From JBBQKQ01 sp043719155 (lineage in GTDB: Bacteria > Patescibacteriota > Minisyncoccia > Phycocordibacterales > UBA5272): a DNA stretch of 24,495 bases. Where the stretch lies: positions 1-24,495 of the forward strand of contig JAYSUJ010000035.1 in the NCBI GenBank assembly GCA_043719155.1. Reading direction: 5' to 3'. Made by a program: the position numbers and the translations under genes. Below are positions 1 to 6,314 of the stretch, in pieces (position 1 is the stretch's first letter; each line of letters starts with the position of its first letter). Below the pieces are notes generated by a model. The model had not been told where the DNA came from. It worked only from the letters and a program-made list of their open reading frames with translations, and made no database searches.

Positions 1-72
1 GTGCTGGTCTTTGGAACTATCATCTGGATTTTGCAAATTAAATTGAAAACGGAATTTGGGAGTGGTTTTTAA
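1..72 (+). CDS. 3' end of an unknown, probably membrane, protein (partial)
   Basis: Frame 1 is open from the first base to a TAA at 70-72 and encodes 23 residues. The first dozen are strongly hydrophobic (VLVFGTIIWILQ), followed by a short basic/polar tail (KLKTEFGSGF). That is the look of a last membrane helix and cytoplasmic tail of a protein that begins outside the window. Family cannot be told from so little. The call rests only on an open frame at the edge and hydrophobic character, so it could be chance. Confidence 0.35.
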   Translation: MLVFGTIIWILQIKLKTEFGSGF

Positions 73-175
73 ATTCTTAAAAGGGAGCGGGTCTAATGAA
101 GCAAGTTATCGGTCGTTTTCTTTTTGGGTTTAGACCGTAGTTTCATTGTAAAATATAGCGTTTTTAATAATTTAA

Positions 176-208
176 CAGATAAACCCTTGTTTTACAAGGG
201 TTTATCTG
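176..208. repeat. Perfect 15-bp palindrome, possible terminator without T-tract
   Basis: Arms 176-190 and 194-208 are exactly complementary (CAGATAAACCCTTGT and its reverse complement) around a TTT loop. It lies between the gene ending at 72 and the promoter at 233. Neither side has a proper T-run, so it may be a weak terminator for upstream transcription, an insulator, or a palindromic repeat. The 73-175 stretch before it shows no supportable gene. Confidence 0.6.
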
Positions 209-232
209 CATTTAGATGGTCTATCTATTTAC

Positions 233-261
233 TTGACAATCTTTTAATATACTGTTATATT
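233..261 (+). promoter_or_regulatory. Near-consensus promoter of the orphan RNA
   Basis: TTGACA at 233-238, a 17-nt spacer, and TATATT at 256-261 preceded by an extended -10 TG at 253-254. This is the best sigma70-type promoter in the window. It predicts a transcription start near 268, immediately before the structured region, as expected for an abundant non-coding RNA. Confidence 0.8.
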
Positions 262-267
262 TATATG

Positions 268-537
268 CATGTGATCGTCTGCAGCTGCAGAAAGATTAGA
301 TGCAGTTGCAACCGCAACCGCCGCGCGGCTGAATTAAAGATGTCTTTCCGACAATTCTTTAATTCCTGGATTCGTCCAGTTAGCTTCCCGGTTGGAACCT
401 GACCTCAGGTTCTCTTCAGTTTTTCTGCACCCTGCAGACGACACAACTAAACACTTTGGTCAGCAACCCACCTGTGTGTGGGACTCTGACAAAACGTTGG
501 GACCGGTACATTGCATCTTGTGCAACCCGGTCTTTTT
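268..537 (+). ncRNA. Large structured orphan RNA, about 270 nt
   Basis: A promoter ends 7 nt upstream and a terminator hairpin (501-532, GACCGG paired with CCGGTC, then TTTTT at 533-537) closes the unit. Between them the sequence is much more GC-rich and structured than its surroundings. Pairings read directly: 276-284 with 432-440 (9 bp) stacked on 286-293 with 422-429 (8 bp), forming a long closing stem; a hairpin with arms GAATTAAAGA and TCTTTAATTC (331-365 region) that contains a second TGTC/GACA stem; CTGGA-TTCG-TCCAG; GAACCTG-ACCT-CAGGTTC near 396-413; and a two-part hairpin GTCAG/CTGAC enclosing CCCAC/GTGGG near 459-490. I looked for hallmarks of RNase P RNA, tmRNA (T-arm, tag frame), SRP RNA (GGAA loop with AGCAG) and did not find them. 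Family unknown; the short open frames here are not credible genes. Confidence 0.72.
501..537 (+). terminator. Rho-independent terminator of the orphan RNA
   Basis: GACCGG (501-506) pairs with CCGGTC (527-532); inside, TTGCA (511-515) pairs with TGCAA (521-525). TTTTT follows at 533-537. It separates the RNA from the dsbB-like gene. Confidence 0.75.
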
Positions 538-545
538 CTTTTGGT

Positions 546-574
546 TTGGTTTTTTTAAATTAGTAAACTATACT
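546..574 (+). promoter_or_regulatory. Promoter giving a leaderless dsbB-like mRNA
   Basis: TTGGTT at 546-551, 17-nt spacer, TATACT at 569-574. Only 7 nt (575-581) separate the -10 box from the ATG at 582, so the predicted start of transcription falls on or next to the A of the start codon. Confidence 0.55.
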
Positions 575-581
575 GGAAAAT

Positions 582-1151
582 ATGTTAGAAAACATGCTTA
601 TTTTAAATTGGTGGGTAGCAACTGGGGTTTTGTGTTTAGAAGTTGTAACTTTTGGGTTGATAATTTATTTTGGCTTTTTAAAAATTAGTTTAACCACAAC
701 TGCACTACTTGTAAAAAAGTGGGGTACAGCACAGAACATTTTAATTTTATTTTTTGTATTTTCACTTTCTTCTTCTACCATGACACTTGTCTACTCTGAG
801 TATTTTGGAGTCATACCTTGTGCTCTCTGCTGGTTTGAGAGAGTTTTTATGTATGGAATAGTTTTAATTTCTGGTACGGCAATTTTTGCTAGAAACACGT
901 TTGAGCAAAAAGGTATTTTGCGCTATTTTTTAGTTTTTTCTTTTTTAGGGGCTTTCACCTCCTTTTACCATCATGTTTTACAAATGACAGCAAGTCTGGA
1001 GAGTCATCTGCCATGCCCAGCAAGTGGAGGTGACTGTGCAAAAAGATTGATTTTTGAATATGACCACATAACTTTTCCGTGGATGGCTTTTGTTTTATTT
1101 ACTTTTTTCATAGTCACAATTTTGCTATCTAAAAAATTAAATAAAGAGTAA
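582..1151 (+). CDS. Disulfide bond formation protein, DsbB/BdbC family
   Basis: Integral membrane thiol oxidase that would reoxidise a DsbA-like partner and pass electrons to a quinone. The 189-residue product has about five membrane helices. The DsbB/BdbC core starts near residue 50 and carries the first redox pair C80-A-L-C83 followed by W84, and a second pair, C145 and C152, in the loop before the last helix. About 40 extra N-terminal residues add one hydrophobic segment compared with usual BdbC proteins of about 140 residues, so an internal start is possible. No Shine-Dalgarno site precedes the ATG; the promoter predicts a leaderless mRNA. The SIMPL gene follows after 13 nt and is probably co-transcribed. 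No DsbA-like partner is visible in the window. Confidence 0.85.
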   Translation: MLENMLILNWWVATGVLCLEVVTFGLIIYFGFLKISLTTTALLVKKWGTAQNILILFFVFSLSSSTMTLVYSEYFGVIPCALCWFERVFMYGIVLISGTAIFARNTFEQKGILRYFLVFSFLGAFTSFYHHVLQMTASLESHLPCPASGGDCAKRLIFEYDHITFPWMAFVLFTFFIVTILLSKKLNKE

Positions 1152-1164
1152 ACTAAAATAGAAT

Positions 1165-1932
1165 ATGAAAAATTATATACAAAATTTATTTGACACAAGG
1201 AATAATTTAGTAGCCCCGGCAATTATTTTAGGACTTTTTATTTTACTGTTTGGATTTATTATCAAATCTGGAATATTGAATGTGGCTAACAAAGACCAAA
1301 GCATAACTGTAACTGGCAGTGCTGAAAAATTTGTAAAGTCTGACATGTCAAAGTGGACGATCAGCTTGTCTGAAAGAGCGTACGGAGAAAATGCTGGAAG
1401 CCGTGCCTCAAACGCTGTCAGTAGATCAGCAGAAAATGTCAAAACTTTCTTAATAAAAAATGGGGTTAAAGAAACTGAAATTACTGTTCAAGCTTCAACT
1501 TTGGCACCTATATGTGAACTAAGTAGCCAAGGCTATGAAAATTGCAGTATTGGAATAAAAGGTCAAACAGCTAGCCAGAATATTGTTGTGGAGAGTGGGG
1601 AAGTGGAAAAAATACAAAAGCTAAACACTAGGCTTTCGGGTGAAGTAACAGGTGTAAATATTTCAATAAACAATGTAGAGTTTTTTTTCAATGGTTTGAA
1701 AGATATACGAGTAGATATGTTGAGTGAGGCAACAAAAAATGCAAAAGATAGGGCATTGGCAGTAGCAAAAGCTGGAGGAGCAAGTGTAGGCAGCATCACT
1801 TCACTTTCGTCTGGGGTGTTTCAAGTAACACAAAAGAACTCGGTTACAGTAGACGACTATGGTGCCTACGATACATCGTCAATAGAGAAAAAAATCACAG
1901 CTACAGTCAAGGTAAATTTTTCAGTTAAGTAA
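1165..1932 (+). CDS. SIMPL-domain (DUF541) membrane-anchored protein
   Basis: 255 residues. One hydrophobic helix at about residues 17-38 anchors the protein, and the rest should lie outside the membrane. The body shows SIMPL/DUF541 features: an opening ITVTGSAEKFVKSDMSKW strand region, repeated SRSAENVKTFLIKNGVKETEI-type helix (given here only in outline), and a closing TATVKVNFSV strand typical of the family's C-terminus. The family is widespread in bacteria and archaea as outer or periplasmic proteins; its biochemical role is not settled. It lies 13 nt behind the dsbB-like gene with no promoter or Shine-Dalgarno site between, so the two probably form an operon. Two cysteines in the IC...NC segment could be substrates of the disulfide system, which is inference from adjacency. 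Confidence 0.8.
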   Translation: MKNYIQNLFDTRNNLVAPAIILGLFILLFGFIIKSGILNVANKDQSITVTGSAEKFVKSDMSKWTISLSERAYGENAGSRASNAVSRSAENVKTFLIKNGVKETEITVQASTLAPICELSSQGYENCSIGIKGQTASQNIVVESGEVEKIQKLNTRLSGEVTGVNISINNVEFFFNGLKDIRVDMLSEATKNAKDRALAVAKAGGASVGSITSLSSGVFQVTQKNSVTVDDYGAYDTSSIEKKITATVKVNFSVK

Positions 1933-1966
1933 ATTTAAGAACAAAAAAGAAATTATAACTATTTTA

Positions 1967-2006
1967 TTCTGTACTAGTTTTTGCAAAGTCATCTTACAGA
2001 AAGGAC
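1967..2006 (+). promoter_or_regulatory. Leader hairpin and Shine-Dalgarno site of the 83-residue gene
   Basis: TTCTGT (1967-1972) pairs exactly with ACAGAA (1996-2001); AGGA (2002-2005) follows directly, 7 nt before the ATG at 2013. The same order, hairpin then Shine-Dalgarno site, recurs before the genes at 13224 (minus), 14655 and 18027. Confidence 0.5.
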
Positions 2007-2012
2007 AAGACA

Positions 2013-2264
2013 ATGCAAATACAAAAAAGTCAGAAGACCTATTTTGTAGTTGAATATTCAGAATGGGATATATATGAATGTTCATCATATTCTGACACAG
2101 TTACTTACCATGTTTCGACGGAGGAGGAGGCAAAAGCTAAATTTCTAGAATATAGCAACCATCCATGGAGACATGTTATTTTGGTCAAGTCTCTAAAAAA
2201 AATTGAACAGGTCTTGGTTGAAACCACAATTGACTGGCCAGACTCTCCAGAAAATGATGTTTAA
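2013..2264 (+). CDS. Small orphan protein, 83 residues
   Basis: I do not recognise this protein. It is soluble-looking, with no signal peptide or membrane helix, acidic at the C-terminus (DSPENDV) and rich in aromatic residues (YFVVEYSEWDIYECSSYS near the N-terminus). The pattern of an alternating N-terminal half, a short EEEAKAKFLEY helix and a HVILVKSL strand suggests a small alpha/beta fold. That it is a real gene is supported by a leader hairpin and Shine-Dalgarno site at 1967-2006 and a strong terminator at 2270-2301 right after the stop. It is a self-contained unit between the SIMPL gene and two structured RNA elements. Confidence 0.7.
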   Translation: MQIQKSQKTYFVVEYSEWDIYECSSYSDTVTYHVSTEEEAKAKFLEYSNHPWRHVILVKSLKKIEQVLVETTIDWPDSPENDV

Positions 2265-2269
2265 AATAG

Positions 2270-2301
2270 ACCTGAGCAATTTTGCTCAGGTTTTCTTTTT
2301 T
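2270..2301 (+). terminator. Rho-independent terminator after the 83-residue gene
   Basis: ACCTGAGCA (2270-2278) pairs with TGCTCAGGT (2283-2291), loop ATTT, followed by a T-rich run to 2301. Confidence 0.88.
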
Positions 2302-2316
2302 TGTGTAATAAAAAAA

Positions 2317-2386
2317 CTGATAGAGATCTGTCGGGTTACGCTTAATGTATTGAGCGCAAAATACCTTCCCGGTCGACGTCTATCAG
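2317..2386. other. 70-nt multi-part imperfect hairpin of unknown role
   Basis: Outer arms CTGATAGA (2317-2324) and TCTATCAG (2379-2386) are perfectly complementary. Inside, TCGGG (2331-2335) can pair with CCCGG (2368-2372), and CGCTTAA/TTGAGCG closes a TGTA tetraloop around 2339-2356. An 11-nt bulge on the 3' side (CAAAATACCTT) is unpaired. It sits just after one terminator and before the promoter of the next RNA, with no promoter of its own that I can see. It could be an RNA structure, a recombination site or a mobile palindrome. Confidence 0.5.
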
Positions 2387-2413
2387 CCAAAAATATTCTA
2401 ACATTTTCTAGGC

Positions 2414-2442
2414 TTGTTCTCAAGTGTTATTTATGATATAAA
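2414..2442 (+). promoter_or_regulatory. Promoter of the second orphan RNA
   Basis: TTGTTC (2414-2419), 17-nt spacer, TATAAA (2437-2442); predicted start about 2449-2451, exactly where the closing stem of the RNA begins. Confidence 0.6.
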
Positions 2443-2449
2443 GTACTTG

Positions 2450-2569
2450 GATTGTGTGGTCTAGCTTCTTGAGCCCAACCCAACAGCATGGGGGAAGGTT
2501 AGTTGCACTGCTGTCACAATCGTCGAATCCCCCAACTTTTTCTAAAAAGTTCTTGAGGGGATTTTTTAT
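2450..2569 (+). ncRNA. Small structured orphan RNA, about 120 nt
   Basis: The predicted transcript opens with GATTGTG (2450-2456), which pairs exactly with CACAATC (2515-2521). Within that stem ACAGCA (near 2482) can pair with TGCTGT (2509-2514), leaving a G-rich loop (ATGGGGGAAGG) that could also pair with the upstream CCCAACC. A terminator follows at once. A leader/riboswitch for the VirD4-like gene is conceivable, but the terminator is strong and that gene has its own promoter after it, so a free small RNA is more likely. I found no match to SRP, 6S, RNase P or a riboswitch class that I know. Confidence 0.6.
2526..2569 (+). terminator. Rho-independent terminator of the second orphan RNA
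   Basis: AATCCCC (2526-2532) pairs with GGGGATT (2557-2563), and an inner AACTTTT/AAAAGTT stem closes a TCTA loop. TTTTATT follows. Confidence 0.8.
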
Positions 2570-2597
2570 TTGTAATATATAAAATATGGCTTATACT
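2570..2597 (+). promoter_or_regulatory. Promoter of the VirD4-like gene
   Basis: TTGTAA (2570-2575), 16-nt spacer, TATACT (2592-2597). Predicted start about 2604, leaving a leader of about 10 nt without a Shine-Dalgarno site. Confidence 0.6.
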
Positions 2598-2613
2598 AAG
2601 TTTAAAAGTCAAT

Positions 2614-4608
2614 ATGAACGACGATAACAAAATTACCTATTTTGGGGAAACCGATTTTCGAAATCAGAAAACTAGATTTGGGATTAAAGCTAAAGACCGG
2701 TCACGACATATGTACGTTATTGGTAAAACGGGTATGGGAAAATCGACTTTGCTCGAAAACTTAGTTATCCAAGATATACAAAATGACGAAGGGGTTATTT
2801 TCATAGATCCGCACGGAAGCTCGGCGGTAAAACTTTTAGAATATATTCCTCGCCATAGAATAGACGACGTAATTTACTTTGCCCCGCATGACACCGACTT
2901 TCCAGTGGCTTTCAACGTTTTAGAACAAGTGCCAAAGGAGAAGAGAAATGCTGTTGCAGGTGGACTAATGTCGGCCTTCAAAAAAATCTGGGTAGATAGT
3001 TTTTCCTCCAGAATGGAATACCTTTTAAACTATACATTGCTCGCCCTTTTAGATGTGCCTGGTTCGACCCTTATGGGTGTAAATAAACTCCTTTCTGATA
3101 AGGTGTATAGAAAGTATGTTGTTGACAGAGTAGAAGATAGTTTAGTCAAAAACTTTTGGAATGTGGAATTTGAAAAATACTCAACCGCTTACGCGACTGA
3201 AGCAGTTGCGCCAATACAAAATAAAGTTGGGCAATTTATCGCTTCACCCATGATTCGTAATATTGTAGGGCAAGATGTGTCGACTGTCGACTTTCGTACT
3301 TTTATGGATCAAAAAAAAATAGTAATAGTGAATATTTCAAAGGGTATCATAGGTCCAGAAAACATGCGTCTTTTAGGAGGCATGTTAATTACTAAAATCC
3401 AGCTCGCTGCCATGAGTCGTGCTAACCTTGACGAAGAGAGTTTGAAAAGAATTCCCAATACTTATTTGTACGTGGATGAGTTTCAAAATTTTGCCAATGA
3501 AAGTTTTGCGGATATTTTGTCAGAGGCGAGAAAATATAAACTGTGTTTGACTGTGGCCAACCAGTACGTAGACCAAATGACCGAAGAGGTGCGAAACGCG
3601 GTGATAGGTAACGTGGGCACTTTTATTTCCTTTAGAGTTGGTTCAACTGACGCAGAACTGATGGAAAAAGAGTTTTCACCAAACTTTTTGGCCGATGATA
3701 TGGTGAACCTCGGCTTTACTCAGATGTATTTAAAATTGATGATAGATGGCATTGGGTCTAGGCCTTTTTCTGCAACCTCTTTACCGCCTATTCCAAAACC
3801 AACTATAAACTATACTCAAGATATTATCGGCTACTCTCGCAAACATTTTGCCAACGAAAGAGAGAAGGTTGATATTGAAATAAAAAAATGGACCAATAAA
3901 GATTGGGCACTGGAGAATGCTAATTTCATGAAGGGTGCAGTTAGGGTTACAGATGCAAGACCTGAGAGTAGGAATGAACCTCGCAATGAAGTAAGGTCAG
4001 AGCAAAGAACAGATTCTAGACCTGTAGATTCTAGATCTACAAATGCAGGAAGAAGTGATAGACAAGACAATAATAGGTCTGAGAACAGATCAGAAGTTAA
4101 AAGAGATGGACCAAGAAGAGAAGAAGGAAGGCGTGAGGATAGACGTGATGACCGAAGAGTTGGTGGCGATGGGCGACGTGATGAAAGAAGAGAGTCTGTA
4201 AAAAGGGAAGAAAACAGAAGAGACGAAAACCCCAGGGCAGAAAATACTGTAAGGCCAGAAAGAGAAGAAAGGAGAGAGTTCAAACAGGAGCCGAAAGTTG
4301 TAAACACTGAATCTAAAAATGACGAGGTTTTTGATTTACGGAAAAGAGTATTTATGAATTTGCAAAAACTTCATAATCTTCAAAACCTTTCAGATAAAAA
4401 AACTGCAAGCAGACAAGTAAAACCAGATCAAGCAACTCAAGTCGCTTCTGGCAATTCAAATACCAGTGCCCAGTCTCAGGGACAAACACGTTCATTTCCT
4501 GTCAAACAAACAAGTCAGCCTAAGCAAGTCGACACTTTGGTAACCCCAAAGTTTGATGAGGTTCCAGAGGATGTATTGACGGCTCTATTAAAAAGTGACA
4601 ACTTTTAA
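2614..4608 (+). CDS. VirD4/TraD-like DNA-translocation ATPase with mixed-charge tail
   Basis: 664 residues. The first 400 form a hexameric-ATPase domain of the type IV secretion coupling-protein group: Walker A GKTGMGKST at 37-45, a DPHG segment at 65-68, and Walker B YLYVDEF at 284-290 followed by QNFANESF. NQYVDQM near 317 is a sensor-like segment. Such ATPases pump DNA or load substrates at a membrane channel; many Patescibacteria encode them without a full conjugation system. No transmembrane helix is present at the N-terminus, unlike classic VirD4. Residues about 449-562 are a low-complexity run of R, E, D and N (RREEGRREDRRDDRR and similar), followed by a Gln/Ser/Thr-rich linker and an acidic end. 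Monocistronic by its promoter; the surface-protein gene downstream has its own. Confidence 0.82.
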   Translation: MNDDNKITYFGETDFRNQKTRFGIKAKDRSRHMYVIGKTGMGKSTLLENLVIQDIQNDEGVIFIDPHGSSAVKLLEYIPRHRIDDVIYFAPHDTDFPVAFNVLEQVPKEKRNAVAGGLMSAFKKIWVDSFSSRMEYLLNYTLLALLDVPGSTLMGVNKLLSDKVYRKYVVDRVEDSLVKNFWNVEFEKYSTAYATEAVAPIQNKVGQFIASPMIRNIVGQDVSTVDFRTFMDQKKIVIVNISKGIIGPENMRLLGGMLITKIQLAAMSRANLDEESLKRIPNTYLYVDEFQNFANESFADILSEARKYKLCLTVANQYVDQMTEEVRNAVIGNVGTFISFRVGSTDAELMEKEFSPNFLADDMVNLGFTQMYLKLMIDGIGSRPFSATSLPPIPKPTINYTQDIIGYSRKHFANEREKVDIEIKKWTNKDWALENANFMKGAVRVTDARPESRNEPRNEVRSEQRTDSRPVDSRSTNAGRSDRQDNNRSENRSEVKRDGPRREEGRREDRRDDRRVGGDGRRDERRESVKREENRRDENPRAENTVRPEREERREFKQEPKVVNTESKNDEVFDLRKRVFMNLQKLHNLQNLSDKKTASRQVKPDQATQVASGNSNTSAQSQGQTRSFPVKQTSQPKQVDTLVTPKFDEVPEDVLTALLKSDNF

Positions 4609-4620
4609 AGTTTGTCAAAA

Positions 4621-4678
4621 TTGACTTAAGTTTTTTACAAATGATATAATTTTGACTAACTCTAGAGAGCTCGAGAGT
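4621..4678 (+). promoter_or_regulatory. Promoter and short 5' hairpin of the surface-protein gene
   Basis: TTGACT (4621-4626), 18-nt spacer, TATAAT (4645-4650), predicted start about 4657. ACTCT (4659-4663) can pair with AGAGT (4674-4678) at the very 5' end of the RNA. The resulting leader of about 65 nt is the longest predicted for a recognisable gene here. Confidence 0.6.
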
Positions 4679-4724
4679 AAAGCCTAGATAAATTAAAATT
4701 AAATATCAAGTCTGTAAACAATTT

Positions 4725-6227
4725 ATGAAAGTTTCTTTAAGAATGTTTTGGATCTGTTTTGTCTTTTTGTTTTATGTAGACTTTGCTTTTGCCTTAATTA
4801 TTTCTGAGATACAGTTTGACCCAAGTGGAACCGACACTGACCGCGAATGGGTAGAGGTTTTTAACAATGAGACTGGACCTGTAGATTTTACAACTTATAA
4901 ATTTTTCGAAAATAATACAAACCATGGTCTGGAAGTTGCTCTGGGCGATAAAAACTTATTAAGTGGTGAGTACGCTGTGATCATTCAAGACTTGGCAAAA
5001 TTTAAACTAGATTTCCCAAGTTATACTGGAAAACTTTTTAAGTCCAGTTTTTCACTTTCAAACACAGGAGAAATCTTAAGTCTAAAAGATAAAGACTTAA
5101 ACGTTATATATAGTTTGAACTATACACCTGCAGATACTGGAGCTGGAAATGGACTAACAATAAATACAACAAGTACAGGGTTTGAAAAATCCAATGCAAC
5201 GCCTGGTGTTGGTGGTTTAACAGTGGGGGCAAGCTATGCCTTAGGTAGCAATACTACAGGCACTAGCACCTCATCAAGCACCAGTACCACTACTATGGGT
5301 GTTTCCACTACAACCATATCTGACCTTAGTGGGTTTGTTAGTCCAGTTTACTATCACAGATCTTATTGGCCAGAAAGTGAAAAAGTATATGTTCATGCTG
5401 GTGAAAATAAATTGGCATTGAGTGGAGCTGAGGTTTTGTTTCAAGTGGGTGCCATGACTGGAGATAAAAAGAATATTCCAGACAATGATGCCAACTTTTT
5501 TTGGAGCTTTGGAGATGGAAGTGAAGCCCAAGGGAAAAATCCTAGACATGAGTATAAATTCCCGGGTGAGTATGTGGTAAATGTAGAAGCTTATGCCAAC
5601 GGAAACAAAGGTGAGGACAAGATTTATATAAAAGTGTCTGAGCCGGATTTAAAAATAAAAATTGTTGAAATTGATAAGCAAGGAGAAATTGAAATTTTTA
5701 ATAATAGTAACAGTGAAATTTCTTTAAATGGCCTGGTCATTTCTGGGTCAGTTTCAAGTACCAGTCTAACCAAAAGTAGCTTCAATCTTTCTAAAAAACT
5801 TAGTATTCTACCAAAAAAAGCAATTATCTTAGACAGAGAATTATTTAACTTTGCAACTGGGACAGACCAGTTGAGTTTAGGTTTTCCAAATGGAAAAATA
5901 ATTTCCAAATTTGTTGGAGTAGGCCAACTTAGTCTTAAAAAAATAAGCAAAGATAACCTTTCGGAAATAGCCGCGAGTACAGATACAAATGTAAAAGTTT
6001 ATACAAAAGAAGATTTTGAAAAAAGTAAAAACCAAGTAGGTGGTAGTAATTTGGAAGTCCTTCCAAAAACTAAAAGTTTTACGATTAAGAAAAGTGCAAG
6101 TGCACAGGTCAAGAAAGAGGTAAGACTTGACGAGAGTAAAAGTGAAAGCAAAGAAGCCGTTAATAAATATGTGATTCGGAAAGAGGAAAGTGTCACTCAA
6201 AAACTTTTGAATTTTCTTGGTCTCTAG
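4725..6227 (+). CDS. Secreted lamin-tail-domain / PKD surface protein
   Basis: 500 residues with an N-terminal signal peptide (positively charged start, hydrophobic core to about residue 23). From residue 24 a lamin tail domain follows: LIISEIQFDPSG, then DREWVEVFNN and the long beta-sandwich pattern to about 135. A Ser/Thr/Gly-rich linker spans about 170-200 (TSTSSSTSTTT). A PKD domain covers about 215-304, with the typical FWSFGDGS at 259-266 and HEYKFPGEYVV. A second, weaker lamin-tail-like segment begins near 310 (IEIFNNSNSEISLNG). The C-terminus is Lys/Glu-rich and has no clear membrane anchor or sorting motif. Proteins of this design are common on Patescibacteria surfaces and probably mediate adhesion or envelope structure; the ligand is unknown. 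It precedes the envelope-polysaccharide ligase-like gene. Confidence 0.82.
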   Translation: MKVSLRMFWICFVFLFYVDFAFALIISEIQFDPSGTDTDREWVEVFNNETGPVDFTTYKFFENNTNHGLEVALGDKNLLSGEYAVIIQDLAKFKLDFPSYTGKLFKSSFSLSNTGEILSLKDKDLNVIYSLNYTPADTGAGNGLTINTTSTGFEKSNATPGVGGLTVGASYALGSNTTGTSTSSSTSTTTMGVSTTTISDLSGFVSPVYYHRSYWPESEKVYVHAGENKLALSGAEVLFQVGAMTGDKKNIPDNDANFFWSFGDGSEAQGKNPRHEYKFPGEYVVNVEAYANGNKGEDKIYIKVSEPDLKIKIVEIDKQGEIEIFNNSNSEISLNGLVISGSVSSTSLTKSSFNLSKKLSILPKKAIILDRELFNFATGTDQLSLGFPNGKIISKFVGVGQLSLKKISKDNLSEIAASTDTNVKVYTKEDFEKSKNQVGGSNLEVLPKTKSFTIKKSASAQVKKEVRLDESKSESKEAVNKYVIRKEESVTQKLLNFLGL

Positions 6228-6290
6228 AGTAACCTCTACTTTTACACATAAAAAATATTTTGTAAAGTGTTTTAAGGACGTTTTTAATAG

Positions 6291-6296
6291 TATAAT
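6291..6296 (+). promoter_or_regulatory. -10 box of the O-antigen-ligase-like gene
   Basis: TATAAT at 6291-6296, 18 nt before the ATG at 6315, predicts a leader of about 11 nt. No convincing -35 box is seen at the right distance. Confidence 0.4.
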
Positions 6297-6314
6297 AGTG
6301 TGATATAAAAAAAT

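Noticed and set aside
124..402. 92-residue open frame, and a 98-residue one at 392-688
   Set aside because: They run through the promoter, stems and terminator of the structured RNA, have no ribosome site, and encode unlikely low-quality sequences.
268..537. RNase P RNA, tmRNA or SRP RNA for the orphan RNA
   Set aside because: No GAGGAAAGUCC-type P4 segment, no T-arm or tag frame, and no GGAA-loop/AGCAG helix 8 was found.
3831..4307. 158-residue minus-strand frame
   Set aside because: It is the mirror of the Arg/Glu-rich tail of the VirD4-like gene; its Ser/Leu-only composition follows from that.
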